From positions 1-48,630 of the forward strand of contig CANFJH010000004.1 in the NCBI GenBank assembly GCA_947447395.1: DNA of 48,630 nucleotides, in the 5' to 3' direction. Origin of the DNA: Microbacteriaceae bacterium (lineage in GTDB: Bacteria; Actinomycetota; Actinomycetes; Actinomycetales; Microbacteriaceae). This document shows, one piece after another, positions 1 to 9,076 of the stretch. Within the stretch, counting starts at the first letter, position 1; the number at the start of each line of letters is the position of its first letter. Under the pieces are notes generated by a model, which was given only the letters and a program-made list of their open reading frames with translations, ran no database searches and was not told where the DNA came from. A program made the position numbers and the translations under genes.

Positions 1-1
1 C

Positions 2-613
2 GTGATTCAAGGTTTCTCACCAGACGTTAGTTGGAAGCATCTATCGGAGGCCGCTTATTCGATCCAGAATGGGGCCAAATGGGTAGCTACAAACCAAGAC
101 TGGACCATTCCCCAAGAGCGAGGCATTGCACCTGGCAACGGCACATTGGTTTCGGCCGTGCACACTGCCGTTGGCCAACTTCCACTCGTTGCAGGCAAAC
201 CAGAGGTTGCAATCTTCGAAACGGCCAAAAAGAGATTTGATGTAAAGCGTCCGCTATTTGTAGGTGACCGAATTGACACCGACATTCTTGGTGCCAACCG
301 GGCTGGAATGGATTCCGTCCTAGTTTTGACCGGAATTAGTCAAGCAAAAGAGTTGCTTGCGACAAAGGAAGATTCACATCCCACCTATGTAATCAGTGAT
401 CTTCGTGAGCTTTTGACGCCCTATCTTGAGCCTAAGAAGACTAAGTTTGGCTACTCACTTAGAAGTGCGGAAGTTGAACTGCTTGGGAACAAGGTTCGAG
501 TGGTTTCGGGAGAACCAAGAAGTATCGACGTACTTCGCAGCGCCTGCGCCGTAATCTGGAACGCCGGTGTGCCAATCCATGCACTCGATGTTGAAGCATC
601 GATTTACGAATAG
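2..613 (+). CDS. HAD-IIA family phosphatase, 3' part (NagD-like)
   Basis: C-terminal 203 residues of a gene that begins left of the window; the GTG at position 2 is probably an internal valine. The visible part holds the late HAD motifs: a lysine in AGKPEVAIFE (motif III, after the cap domain) and VGDRIDTDILGANRAGMDS (motif IV, acidic metal-binding residues), followed by VLTG. The nucleophile motif I (DxDGT) would lie upstream. Such enzymes dephosphorylate small phospho-sugars or nucleotides in the cytoplasm; the substrate cannot be read here. About 60 residues follow the HAD fold, ending just before a small gene. In Actinobacteria a HAD gene commonly precedes tlyA and nadK, which fits this context. 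Confidence 0.85.
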   Translation: MIQGFSPDVSWKHLSEAAYSIQNGAKWVATNQDWTIPQERGIAPGNGTLVSAVHTAVGQLPLVAGKPEVAIFETAKKRFDVKRPLFVGDRIDTDILGANRAGMDSVLVLTGISQAKELLATKEDSHPTYVISDLRELLTPYLEPKKTKFGYSLRSAEVELLGNKVRVVSGEPRSIDVLRSACAVIWNAGVPIHALDVEASIYE

Positions 614-625
614 GCTAGAGACATA

Positions 626-766
626 ATGTCTAATGAAATCGTCGAAGCTGTAGCCAGCGAACTAGAGCGCATTGCTCAGTTGCCAAATAGCGAGCAACCG
701 GCTGCTTACTCGCAGTTGCAGCAAAAATTGCAACAGGTACTCGACGGTCAATCGTGGTCAGAGTAG
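626..766 (+). CDS. Small conserved-position protein between HAD phosphatase and tlyA
   Basis: A 46-residue reading frame from ATG 626 to TAG 766 that fills the only gap between the HAD gene and tlyA. It begins MSNEIVEAVASELERIAQL and is rich in Gln, Glu, Ala and Leu, with an amphipathic helical pattern and a Gln-rich second helix (QLQQKLQQVL). It overlaps the tlyA start by 13 bp, which suggests translational coupling. No enzyme motif is present and I do not recognise a named family, although a short hypothetical protein at this position is familiar in actinobacterial genomes. The coding call rests on the tight packing, the good start and codon usage like the neighbours. Confidence 0.65.
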   Translation: MSNEIVEAVASELERIAQLPNSEQPAAYSQLQQKLQQVLDGQSWSE

Positions 767-1560
767 ACATTGCGCTGGCTGAAGCCGGCCTAGCCAGATC
801 GCGAAACCAAGCTGCAGCTTTGGTTGAAAACAATCGCGTTTTCATCGATGGTCGTGCTGCTCGCAAAGCTTCCCAAGACGTTCCAGAAGGCGCCAAATTG
901 GTAGTGCTAGATGCAGTTGACTATGTCTCTCGGGCGGGTCACAAACTCGCTAAGGCTCTGGATAAGTTTGGTGGCATTGACGTTGCCGGTATGCAAGCAC
1001 TGGATGTTGGCGCATCGACCGGCGGATTTACCGATGTTCTTCTAAGGCGTGGAGCCGAACACGTAATCGCAATCGATGTTGGTCACGATCAGATCGTGCC
1101 TGAACTTCGAGACAACCCACGAGTTACCAGCATTGAGGGCTTTAACGCCAGGGACCTTAGCCCGTCTACACTGAAAAACGCACTGGGTAGACCTGCCCCC
1201 AAGTTTGAAATTGTGGTTGCCGACCTTTCATTTATTTCTTTAACCCTGGTCTTAGATGGCATGATTTCGGTAGCGCCAGATGCCGATTATGTTTTGCTGG
1301 TGAAGCCACAGTTTGAAGCTGGCAAAACTTCCCTAAATGCTCACGGCATTGTCACCGATCACCGAGCTCGAGCAGCGGCGATTGAGCAGGTTGCACTTCA
1401 CGCTGAGAAGCTTGGCCTACGAATTGTTGACATGGTCAAATCGGAACTTCCAGGCACCCACGGAAACATCGAGTATGTCCTGTGGATGAGTGCAAAACAA
1501 GGCGAATATCTATCACAATGGAATGAGCGAGTAGCAGCACTTACCAAGGAGTCAAAATGA
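754..1560 (+). CDS. tlyA: TlyA 16S/23S rRNA 2'-O-methyltransferase
   Basis: A 268-residue protein with an N-terminal S4 RNA-binding domain (about residues 1-60) and an FtsJ/RrmJ-type methyltransferase domain. The SAM loop is DVGASTGGFTD at 84-94, and the K-D-K-E catalytic tetrad can be placed at K64, D157, K184 (LVKPQFE) and E240 (GNIEY). TlyA methylates ribose 2'-OH groups of cytidines; the actinobacterial long form (TlyA-II) modifies both 16S and 23S rRNA and confers capreomycin sensitivity, and this S4-containing length fits that type. It starts at GTG 754 inside the end of the preceding small gene and overlaps nadK by 4 bp (ATGA). Confidence 0.95.
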   Translation: MVRVDIALAEAGLARSRNQAAALVENNRVFIDGRAARKASQDVPEGAKLVVLDAVDYVSRAGHKLAKALDKFGGIDVAGMQALDVGASTGGFTDVLLRRGAEHVIAIDVGHDQIVPELRDNPRVTSIEGFNARDLSPSTLKNALGRPAPKFEIVVADLSFISLTLVLDGMISVAPDADYVLLVKPQFEAGKTSLNAHGIVTDHRARAAAIEQVALHAEKLGLRIVDMVKSELPGTHGNIEYVLWMSAKQGEYLSQWNERVAALTKESK

Positions 1561-2489
1561 CTGAACGTTTAGTTCTGATTGTTTCGCACACCAGACGTAA
1601 CGACGCACTAACCGCTGCCAGTCAAGTCATCACCCAGCTAATTGCAGCAGGGGTCACCCCGGTTTTTCCAGAGTCTGAGCTCGATGAACACCGAACCTTT
1701 GCCAAGTCACTCGGCAGTTCCGAAGCGGAACTTGCCAACCTCAAGGTTCTTGGTAAGGACTGCACCATTCAAGAACTCGAATTAGTAGTAGTTCTTGGTG
1801 GTGATGGAACCATTTTGAAGGCGGCTGAGTTGGTTCGAGATGCCGCTACGCCGCTGCTAGGGATAAACCTTGGACACGTTGGCTTCCTAGCCGAGAGCGA
1901 ACGTGACGGCCTTGACGATGCAGTCAAACGTGTTGTTGCCAAGGACTATTTGATCAAGGAACGTCTCACGTTGGATGTCGGCGTATACGTCGATGGCACT
2001 GAAGTCTTTCGCACCTGGGCACTAAATGAAGCCACAATCGAGAAAAGCTCCACCGAAAAAATGCTCGAGGTGGTTCTGGAAATTGATCGCAAGCCACTGA
2101 CTAGCTTTGGTTGTGACGGCATTATTATTGGAACCCCAACTGGCTCAACAGCATATGCTTTTTCCGCAGGAGGGCCAGTCATCTGGCCATCGGTTGAAGC
2201 GATAACCGTGGTTCCGCTAAGTGCACATGCACTCTTTGCTCGCCCTCTCGTTGTAAGCCCAAGGGCGAACATCGCCGTTGAAGTTCTACAACGCAGCAAT
2301 GGCTCGGGAGTGCTTTGGGCTGACGGGCGACGCACTTGGCATCTGCCACCGGGTGCTCGTGTGGAAGCGAAACGTTCCGAGATTCCGGTTCGTCTAGCGA
2401 GATTCCGTCAAGGGCCGTTCAATGACCGCTTGGTCAAGAAATTTTCACTTCCAGTTGATGGCTGGAGAGGGCCGGTCGAGGGTAACTAA
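1557..2489 (+). CDS. nadK: NAD kinase
   Basis: A 310-residue ATP-NAD kinase, making NADP from NAD in the cytoplasm. The diagnostic GGDGT motif lies at residues 81-85 (VVVLGGDGTILKAAELV), followed by the conserved GHVGFLAE segment and the second motif TPTGSTAYAFSAGGPV. The length is normal for the family. The start ATG 1557 overlaps the tlyA stop by 4 bp and the stop is followed at once by recN, so the three genes are translationally linked. The tlyA-nadK-recN order is standard in Actinobacteria. Confidence 0.96.
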   Translation: MTERLVLIVSHTRRNDALTAASQVITQLIAAGVTPVFPESELDEHRTFAKSLGSSEAELANLKVLGKDCTIQELELVVVLGGDGTILKAAELVRDAATPLLGINLGHVGFLAESERDGLDDAVKRVVAKDYLIKERLTLDVGVYVDGTEVFRTWALNEATIEKSSTEKMLEVVLEIDRKPLTSFGCDGIIIGTPTGSTAYAFSAGGPVIWPSVEAITVVPLSAHALFARPLVVSPRANIAVEVLQRSNGSGVLWADGRRTWHLPPGARVEAKRSEIPVRLARFRQGPFNDRLVKKFSLPVDGWRGPVEGN

Positions 2490-4178
2490 GTGATCGAAGA
2501 AATTTCTATCCGTGACCTCGGTGTGATTTCCGAGGCCAAGTTGCAGTTTGGTCCTGGGCTCACCGTTCTAACCGGTGAAACTGGCGCTGGTAAGACCATG
2601 GTTCTAACTGCGCTTGGACTGTTACTCGGCGAACGTTCAGATAGTTCGGCAATACGCCAAGGGCAAGAACAGGCTTTCGTTGAGGGTCGATGGTTGGTCC
2701 CAAACCATATATCGGCACAGGAAATCGTGTCCGAAGCAGGCGGCCAGATTGATAGCGGCGAACTTATTGTGAACCGCACGGTTGCTCGCGATGGGCGAAA
2801 CCGATCGGCAGTCGGCGGTGCTTCTGCGCCGGTTTCTGTCCTTGCCACTCTCGGCGAGAAACTTGTTGCGGTTCATGGTCAGTCCGATCAGATTCGTTTG
2901 AAGTCGGCAGTTGCTCAGCGAGAAGCCTTGGATCAGTTTTCTGGTGTTGCCGAATTGCTTCAGAAATACCGAGAGTCTTTTGACGCCTGGAAGACCGTTC
3001 AAAAGCGCGTCGAGGAATTGAAAGCTGCATCGCTAACCCGCGAGGCCGAACTGCAGTCTCTGCGCGAAGCGGTTGAAGAACTTGACCGACTTGAGCCGAA
3101 GGTTGGCGAGGACGTCGAGCTTGCTGAACAGGCGCAGCGACTGACTCACAGCGAAGAATTGAGAATTGCGGCATCCGCAGCGCACGAATTCTTGTCGAGT
3201 GAAAACGATGGCGACGACGCGATTGCGCTGGTAGGCAAGGCTAGAAGAATTTTGGAGTCAGCTTCGGCTCACGACCCAGAGCTTGGAAGGATAGTCGAAA
3301 CCTTGCGCGAACTTGGATTCCAGCTCGGTGAAAACGCTGCGTTGCTGAGCGGTTATCTGGCATCTCAAGAAGCTGGGGGTGCGTCCGAGTTGGAGCGAAT
3401 CCAACAACGTCGCGCCGAATTGATTGCGGCTATGCGCAAGTACGGCCCGAGCCTCGACGAGGTCATCTCGTACCACGAAAGTGCTGGTAAACGGCTGCTG
3501 GATCTGGATTCATCGGATGAGCAAATTGAGAGGCTCGAAACAGAAGTCTCCGGATTATTTGCTGTGGTGGAAGATTTGGCCGGGCAGATTACAGCGGTTC
3601 GAAAGCATGCGGCTCTTCGCCTTGAGCAAGCAGTGACCGAAGAGCTGGGAACGTTGGCAATGGGTGGTGCAACCCTGGTGGTTACCGTAACCGAATCAAC
3701 CGACTACCAATCTCACGGCGTTGATCAGGTGAGCATTCAACTTGCTGCCTATCCGGGTGCTGAACCTCGACCAATCGGTAAGGGGGCATCAGGAGGCGAA
3801 CTTTCTCGAATCATGTTGGCCATTGAAGTGGTGCTGGCAAAGACAGAACAAGCCTTGACATTCATTTTTGACGAGGTAGACGCCGGTGTTGGTGGTGCCG
3901 CAGCAATCGAGGTGGGTCGGCGGCTTGCTCAGCTTGCCAAGGTCGCTCAGGTCATCGTGGTAACTCACCTGGGGCAAGTTGCAGCATTTGCGAACCAACA
4001 TCTTCGAGTTCTCAAGACCGTATCCGACCAGTACACGGCTTCGGACGTTGTTTCGCTACACGGAGAAGAACGGGTCGAAGAAATCGCGAGAATGCTTTCT
4101 GGAATGACGGAAAGTGATACCGCCAAGGCCAGTGCTCGCGAGCTGATGGTTCGTGCGAGTGAATTCGTAAATCAGTAA
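2490..4178 (+). CDS. recN: DNA repair protein RecN
   Basis: A 562-residue SMC-like ATPase acting early in double-strand-break repair. Walker A is GETGAGKT at 29-36, the ABC signature is ASGGELSRI near 433-440, and Walker B is TFIFDEVDAGVGG from about 458. The middle, from about 160 to 370, is rich in Glu, Leu, Ala and Arg and reads as the antiparallel coiled coil. The start is GTG 2490, directly after the nadK stop. There is a 67-bp gap to pyrG, the first real gap in this operon. Confidence 0.95.
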   Translation: MIEEISIRDLGVISEAKLQFGPGLTVLTGETGAGKTMVLTALGLLLGERSDSSAIRQGQEQAFVEGRWLVPNHISAQEIVSEAGGQIDSGELIVNRTVARDGRNRSAVGGASAPVSVLATLGEKLVAVHGQSDQIRLKSAVAQREALDQFSGVAELLQKYRESFDAWKTVQKRVEELKAASLTREAELQSLREAVEELDRLEPKVGEDVELAEQAQRLTHSEELRIAASAAHEFLSSENDGDDAIALVGKARRILESASAHDPELGRIVETLRELGFQLGENAALLSGYLASQEAGGASELERIQQRRAELIAAMRKYGPSLDEVISYHESAGKRLLDLDSSDEQIERLETEVSGLFAVVEDLAGQITAVRKHAALRLEQAVTEELGTLAMGGATLVVTVTESTDYQSHGVDQVSIQLAAYPGAEPRPIGKGASGGELSRIMLAIEVVLAKTEQALTFIFDEVDAGVGGAAAIEVGRRLAQLAKVAQVIVVTHLGQVAAFANQHLRVLKTVSDQYTASDVVSLHGEERVEEIARMLSGMTESDTAKASARELMVRASEFVNQ

Positions 4179-4231
4179 TTAAAATTTCACGAATGTCCTG
4201 CCTGTCGCATGTTCGCACCCTCTGCGCTTGA

Positions 4232-4245
4232 TAAACTTTTAATCC
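4232..4245 (+). promoter_or_regulatory. Candidate pyrG promoter, near-leaderless
   Basis: TAAACT at 4232-4237 fits the actinobacterial -10 pattern TAnnnT and ends 8 nt before the pyrG ATG at 4246. No Shine-Dalgarno sequence precedes that ATG. A start of transcription at or within 2 nt of the ATG would give a leaderless mRNA. No good -35 element is visible. This is inference from spacing. Confidence 0.4.
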
Positions 4246-5922
4246 ATGGCAGACACGCAGAACCATGGAATTGTTCGACACATCTTCGTAACCGGAGGTG
4301 TAGCTTCCTCTCTAGGAAAAGGTCTGACCGCAGCCAGCCTCGGTAACCTATTAACGGCGCGTGGCCTTCGAGTTGTAATGCAGAAACTCGACCCATATCT
4401 AAACGTTGACCCAGGAACTATGAATCCGTTCCAACACGGTGAAGTATTTGTAACCGAAGACGGAGCCGAAACCGATCTAGACATCGGCCACTACGAGCGT
4501 TTCCTAGACATCGAGTTAGCCCAATCTGCCAACGTGACCACCGGTCAGATTTATTCTCGAGTTATCTCTCGTGAGCGTGCCGGTGAGTATCTCGGCGACA
4601 CCGTTCAGGTTATTCCTCACATCACCGATGAAATTCAGCGTCGAATGCGCCTGCAGGCGTCTGAGTCTCCAGCTCCCGACGTGATCATCACCGAAATTGG
4701 TGGCACCGTTGGGGACATCGAATCGCAACCATTCCTTGAAGCGGCCCGTCAGCTTCGACACCAGGTTGGTCGAGACAACGTATTTTTCGTTCACGTTTCG
4801 CTTGTGCCATACATTGGCCCTTCCGGAGAACTAAAGACCAAGCCAACGCAGCACTCGGTTGCCATGCTGCGTAGCATCGGTATTCAGCCGGACGCCATAG
4901 TACTTCGCAGCGACCGTGAACTTCCTGAGGGAATCAAAAAGAAGATTGCACTCATGTGCGACGTTGAATACGAAGCGGTAATCAATGCAGCCGACGCTTC
5001 AAGCATCTATGACATTCCGACAGTTCTAAACAGCCAGGGTCTGGATTCCTACATCGCACATAAACTAACCCTTCCAATTGGTGATGTTGACTGGACTCGC
5101 TGGAATAGCGTCCTAGACGCCGTTCACAATCCAAAACATGAGGTCAAGATTGCACTGGTTGGTAAGTACATCGATCTTCCTGACGCCTATCTATCGGTCA
5201 CTGAAGCGCTGCGTGCCGGTGCATTCGCAAACCAGACCAAATTGCACATCAAGTGGGTTCCATCGGACACCTGCGAAACCGAAGAGGGCGCTAAGGAGCA
5301 GCTTGGCGATGTAGATGCCATTTGTGTTCCTGGTGGCTTTGGTGTTCGGGGAATCGAAGGAAAGCTTGGCGCACTTAAATTCGCTCGCGAAAACCAAATT
5401 CCAACACTTGGGCTTTGTCTAGGGCTTCAGTGCATGGTCATCGAGTATGCCCGCAACATGGCCGGACTTGAAGGCGCTTCGTCAACCGAGTTCGAAGAAG
5501 AATCGAAATATCCGGTTATCGCCACCATGGCTGAGCAGGTCGACATTTTGAAGGCCGGTGACCTTGGTGGAACTATGCGCCTAGGTACCTACGACGCCAA
5601 ATTGATTCCAGGTTCGATTGTGGCTTCCGTTTACGGTTCGACTGACGTGAACGAACGTCACCGGCACCGTTACGAGGTCAACAATGAGTTCCGCTCGCAG
5701 ATCGGTGATGCCGGTCTGGTTTTCTCGGGGACCAGCCCTGACGGTCATTTGGTTGAGTTTGTAGAGCTTCCTCGAGAGGTTCACCCCTACTACGTTGCCA
5801 CGCAGGCACACCCTGAGTTCAAGTCACGTCCAACCAAGGCTCACCCGCTTTTCCAGGGCCTAATTGACGCGGCGCTGAATCGTCAGGAAGCTTCTAGGCT
5901 TTCAATCGTTGCCGATGCCTAA
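4246..5922 (+). CDS. pyrG: CTP synthase
   Basis: A 558-residue enzyme that aminates UTP to CTP using glutamine. The N-terminal synthetase domain begins [15 protein letters not shown] (P-loop) and continues with the [13 protein letters not shown] and [14 protein letters not shown] segments. The C-terminal class I glutamine amidotransferase domain carries the nucleophile elbow GLCLGLQ with Cys391, and His522/Glu524 in AHPEF complete the triad. The length is typical. No Shine-Dalgarno is evident; see the candidate promoter just upstream. The end overlaps the start of the Nudix gene. Confidence 0.97.
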   Translation: MADTQNHGIVRHIFVTGGVASSLGKGLTAASLGNLLTARGLRVVMQKLDPYLNVDPGTMNPFQHGEVFVTEDGAETDLDIGHYERFLDIELAQSANVTTGQIYSRVISRERAGEYLGDTVQVIPHITDEIQRRMRLQASESPAPDVIITEIGGTVGDIESQPFLEAARQLRHQVGRDNVFFVHVSLVPYIGPSGELKTKPTQHSVAMLRSIGIQPDAIVLRSDRELPEGIKKKIALMCDVEYEAVINAADASSIYDIPTVLNSQGLDSYIAHKLTLPIGDVDWTRWNSVLDAVHNPKHEVKIALVGKYIDLPDAYLSVTEALRAGAFANQTKLHIKWVPSDTCETEEGAKEQLGDVDAICVPGGFGVRGIEGKLGALKFARENQIPTLGLCLGLQCMVIEYARNMAGLEGASSTEFEEESKYPVIATMAEQVDILKAGDLGGTMRLGTYDAKLIPGSIVASVYGSTDVNERHRHRYEVNNEFRSQIGDAGLVFSGTSPDGHLVEFVELPREVHPYYVATQAHPEFKSRPTKAHPLFQGLIDAALNRQEASRLSIVADA

Positions 5923-6475
5923 AGACCGCTCTGAGTCAATTGAAGTTGACTCAAGGGAGGTGGTTTACGCCGGGCGAATCTGGGATGTTTTACAGGACAC
6001 CTTCCAATTCGCCGAACAGACTTTGGTTCGTGACTACGTTTCTCACCCTGGCGCAGTCGCGGTAGTGGCTGTAGATAATGACAATCGCGTTTTGTTGGTC
6101 AATCAATACCGTTCGCCCGTAGCTTCAACGCTTTGGGAGTTGCCAGCCGGTCTTCGCGACCTGGTAGGTGAACCCCCGCTCGAAACGGCAAAACGAGAAC
6201 TTCTTGAAGAAACAGGTTTTGAGGCAACTCAATGGGAGCCGCTGATTAGCTTCTTTCCTTCACCTGGCGGCCTAAGCGAAGAAATTCAGGTCTTCGTAGC
6301 GAGCGGTTTGAATCGAATTGAATCCGATTACGTGCGAGAGGGTGAGGAAAAAACAATGAGTTCCAATTTCTTCCCTCTTGACGAAATTATTGGTTCGATA
6401 CTCTCCGGCGACATTCGCAACGGGCCTTGTGCGCTCGCGGTCCTGGCTTTTCACGCGAAGCAGTCGAAGGCGTAA
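5915..6475 (+). CDS. Nudix hydrolase, ADP-ribose pyrophosphatase type
   Basis: About 186 residues. The Nudix box is present as RELLEETGF preceded by an upstream Glu and AGLRD, with one residue more between Gly and Glu than the textbook pattern, as is usual for ADP-ribose pyrophosphatases. The segment VNQYRSPV before it and [11 protein letters not shown] after it are typical of that subfamily, which hydrolyses ADP-ribose to AMP and ribose-5-phosphate. ATG 5915 is preferred over the in-frame TTG 5909; both lie inside the pyrG end, so translation is probably coupled. The pyrG-nudix-xerD order is common in Actinobacteria. Confidence 0.9.
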   Translation: MPKDRSESIEVDSREVVYAGRIWDVLQDTFQFAEQTLVRDYVSHPGAVAVVAVDNDNRVLLVNQYRSPVASTLWELPAGLRDLVGEPPLETAKRELLEETGFEATQWEPLISFFPSPGGLSEEIQVFVASGLNRIESDYVREGEEKTMSSNFFPLDEIIGSILSGDIRNGPCALAVLAFHAKQSKA

Positions 6476-6477
6476 CA

Positions 6478-7407
6478 GTGTCGTTGCATCGGCAAATAGA
6501 CTCCTACCTTCGCCATCTGACCATTGAACGCGGGGTGGCTAAAAACACCTTGGCGGCTTACTCCCGAGACCTAAAACGATACGAAGTGTATTTATCGAGT
6601 CAAGGCGTTACTTCGCCTTCTGAGGTCACCAAACAGCAAATTCAAGTCTTTGGTGAGCAGTTGGTGACAAATTTCGGCCTCAAGGCAACATCTGTGGCCA
6701 GAGTGCTATCCGGAGTGCGGGGTTTGCATAGATTTTGGTTATTGGAGCAAGTGACCGAAAACGATGTCTCAGCAACAGTAAAGCCGCCAAATCCAGGGAA
6801 ACGCTTACCTAAAGCAATCTCGCTCAGCAAAATTGAAATGCTCTTGACCGCTGCCGGTCCAGATCCGGCCGATGAAGCTGCAGTTGCGCTGGAGCCAATT
6901 CGAGTTCGCGATCGCGCTCTGCTGGAACTGCTATACGCGACCGGTGGTCGAGTTAGCGAAATTGTGAATCTGGATCTAGACGATCTGATCGATAAATCTC
7001 TGCTTCGGCTATTCGGTAAGGGTTCCAAGGAGCGAGTTGTGCCTGTAGGTTCCTATGCTCAGCGGGCTGTGGAGAACTATTTAGTTCGAGTTCGCCCCGG
7101 CTTAGCCAGTGCCGGGCGAGGAACCCCAGCGCTATTTCTAAATCAGCGTGGAGGCCGTCTTTCTCGCCAGAGTGCCTGGCAAATTATCAGCGATGCCGCA
7201 AGCCTGGCTGGCCTATCGGAACATGTTTCACCGCACACGCTTCGCCATTCCTTTGCAACCCACCTCCTCGAAGGCGGCGCGGACGTGCGTGTGGTTCAAG
7301 AATTACTCGGACATTCCTCGGTGGCGACCACACAGATTTACACTCTCGTAACTGTGGATGCCCTTCGAGAGATCTATGCGACGGCACATCCGCGTGCTCG
7401 GCGGTAG
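6478..7407 (+). CDS. xerD: Site-specific tyrosine recombinase XerD
   Basis: A 309-residue tyrosine recombinase resolving chromosome dimers at dif with XerC. The N-terminal core-binding (SAM-like) domain spans about 1-95. The catalytic set is complete: Arg158 (GGRVSE), Lys184 (GKGSKER), His253 and Arg256 (HTLRH), His279 (LLGHSS) and the nucleophile Tyr288 (QIYT). The frame is open further upstream to 6427, but that would lie inside the Nudix gene; GTG 6478, two bases after its stop, gives the normal XerD N-terminus MSLHRQIDSYL. No att-like repeats flank it, so this is the housekeeping enzyme and not a phage integrase. Confidence 0.95.
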   Translation: MSLHRQIDSYLRHLTIERGVAKNTLAAYSRDLKRYEVYLSSQGVTSPSEVTKQQIQVFGEQLVTNFGLKATSVARVLSGVRGLHRFWLLEQVTENDVSATVKPPNPGKRLPKAISLSKIEMLLTAAGPDPADEAAVALEPIRVRDRALLELLYATGGRVSEIVNLDLDDLIDKSLLRLFGKGSKERVVPVGSYAQRAVENYLVRVRPGLASAGRGTPALFLNQRGGRLSRQSAWQIISDAASLAGLSEHVSPHTLRHSFATHLLEGGADVRVVQELLGHSSVATTQIYTLVTVDALREIYATAHPRARR

Positions 7408-7443
7408 GCTAGTAACCAGATAATACCCAGAAAGGGGGACCAA

Positions 7444-8274
7444 ATGGCAGCCGATGAAGTTGACACCAGATTTCCAAAACCAAAGCCTCTGAGCAGCCAT
7501 GGTCCTGCCCGAATTATTGCCATGTGCAACCAGAAGGGTGGGGTGGGTAAGACAACCACTTCGATCAACCTTGGCGCCGCGTTAAATGAATACGGCCGTA
7601 AGGTTTTGCTGGTTGATTTTGACCCTCAGGGTGCACTTTCGGCTGGGCTCGGAATTGTTGCTCATGAGGGAACAACAATCTTTGAACTCATGCAGAACGA
7701 AGACCTAAACCCTCACGAGGCAATTCGTAAGACCTCGACTCCAGATCTAGATGTAATTTCTGCCAACATCGACCTTTCGGCAGCTGAGATGAACCTCGTC
7801 AACGAGTACGACCGCGAAAAGATTTTGAAGCGCATCTTGAAGAAGGTGCAAGACGACTACGACGTGATCATTATCGATTGCCAACCATCTCTTGGTTTAC
7901 TCACCGTCAACGCATTGACCGCAGCACACGGAGTCATCATTCCATTGGCATGCGAGTTCTTTGCGTTGCGCGGCGTTGCAATCCTCGAAGGAATTATCAA
8001 AAAGGTTCAAGCGCGGCTAAACGAGACCTTGGTTCTCGATGGCGTCTTGGCGACCATGTACGACTCCAGAACTCACCACTCACGTGAAGTCATGGATATG
8101 CTGCGCGATAAGTTCGGCCACCAGGTTTTTAAGAGCGTAATTTCTCGTACGGTGAAATTCCCTGACGCAACGCGCGTCGCCGAACCGATCACCAGCTACG
8201 CACCTACTTCTGATGCTGCCGAGGCATACCGCACTGTAGCCCGAGAGCTCATTTCTCGTGGCGGCGCTCCATAG
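7444..8274 (+). CDS. ParA-family ATPase upstream of scpAB (PldP/Rv1708 type)
   Basis: A 276-residue ParA/Soj-type ATPase. The deviant Walker A KGGVGKTT is at 31-38, Walker A' is LLVDFDPQGAL, and Walker B is DVIIIDCQPSLG. No parB follows; instead it overlaps scpA by 17 bp, so it is an orphan ParA placed with the condensin accessory genes, the position of M. tuberculosis Rv1708 and, as far as I recall, of C. glutamicum pldP, which affects division-site selection. A strong Shine-Dalgarno (AGAAAGGGGG) precedes ATG 7444. The first 20 residues are a poorly conserved polar leader. Confidence 0.9.
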   Translation: MAADEVDTRFPKPKPLSSHGPARIIAMCNQKGGVGKTTTSINLGAALNEYGRKVLLVDFDPQGALSAGLGIVAHEGTTIFELMQNEDLNPHEAIRKTSTPDLDVISANIDLSAAEMNLVNEYDREKILKRILKKVQDDYDVIIIDCQPSLGLLTVNALTAAHGVIIPLACEFFALRGVAILEGIIKKVQARLNETLVLDGVLATMYDSRTHHSREVMDMLRDKFGHQVFKSVISRTVKFPDATRVAEPITSYAPTSDAAEAYRTVARELISRGGAP

Positions 8275-9076
8275 CGAGGAGCTGACCGAAACTAAGTCCG
8301 GTTTCGCGGTCAGCCTTGGCAATTTTGATGGACCGTTCGACCTGCTGCTTAGCCTGATTACCAAGCACGAAGTTGACATCACCGAGGTTTCGCTTTCGAA
8401 GGTCACGGACGAATTCATTCAATATCTGAAGCAGCTCGATTCCGAAGATGAAATGGACCAGGCCTCCGAATTCATCGTGATCGCGGCTACCTTGCTCGAT
8501 CTGAAGATTGCCGGATTACTTCCAAAGGGCGAAGTCGTAGATGCTGAGGACGTTGCGCTGCTTGAAGCCAGAGATCTCCTGTTTGCACGCCTCCTTCAGT
8601 ACAAGGCGTTCAAGGAAATCGCGTCCTGGTTCAACAATGCATTCAACCTTGAGGGGTCGCGGTTGCCTCGCGATGTGCGAATTGAAGAACGCTTCCGCGA
8701 TCAAAAACCAGAATTGGTTTGGACCATCAAGCTTCCAGAGTTCGCCAAGTTAGCAATTGAAACTTTGACGCCTAAGGAAATTCCTTCGGTTGGGCTGACT
8801 CACTTGCACGCTTCGAGAGTTAGCATTCGCGAACAGGCGGCAGCCGTGGTGGCCATTCTTCGAAGCAAGAAAACCACCTCGTTCTTTGAACTCATTCGCG
8901 AAGTTAAAGATCGAGCCATTGTGGTTGCCAGATTCTTGGCCATTTTGGAACTTTACCGCTTGGCAGCCCTATCTTTTGAGCAGGCGACTCCGCTGGGAGA
9001 CCTCGAACTAACCTGGCGTGCCGACACATTTAACGAAGAGCAACTAGCCGCACTTGGAGCCGACTATGACGACTGA
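8258..9076 (+). CDS. scpA: Segregation and condensation protein A
   Basis: A 272-residue kleisin of the Smc-ScpAB condensin. The start region holds the ScpA hallmark NFDGPFDLLLSLI, followed by EVDITEVSLSKVTDEF; the C-terminal winged-helix part binds the SMC head. The start GTG 8258 overlaps the upstream parA by 17 bp, and the end overlaps scpB by 11 bp. With ScpB and the neighbouring ParA it organises the nucleoid. Length is normal. Confidence 0.95.
   Translation: MAALHSEELTETKSGFAVSLGNFDGPFDLLLSLITKHEVDITEVSLSKVTDEFIQYLKQLDSEDEMDQASEFIVIAATLLDLKIAGLLPKGEVVDAEDVALLEARDLLFARLLQYKAFKEIASWFNNAFNLEGSRLPRDVRIEERFRDQKPELVWTIKLPEFAKLAIETLTPKEIPSVGLTHLHASRVSIREQAAAVVAILRSKKTTSFFELIREVKDRAIVVARFLAILELYRLAALSFEQATPLGDLELTWRADTFNEEQLAALGADYDD

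Noticed and set aside
1946-2848. Long minus-strand frames opposite nadK and recN
   Set aside because: Both forward genes have complete family motifs; the reverse frames have no motif or ribosome site.
6427-6477. Upstream start for xerD
   Set aside because: It lies inside the Nudix gene and adds residues foreign to XerD; GTG 6478 fits the family.
6478-7407. Possibility that the tyrosine recombinase marks a mobile element
   Set aside because: It stands in the conserved housekeeping order, matches XerD, and no attachment repeats or phage genes are near; the tRNA-Pro at 14027 also has no flanking duplicate.
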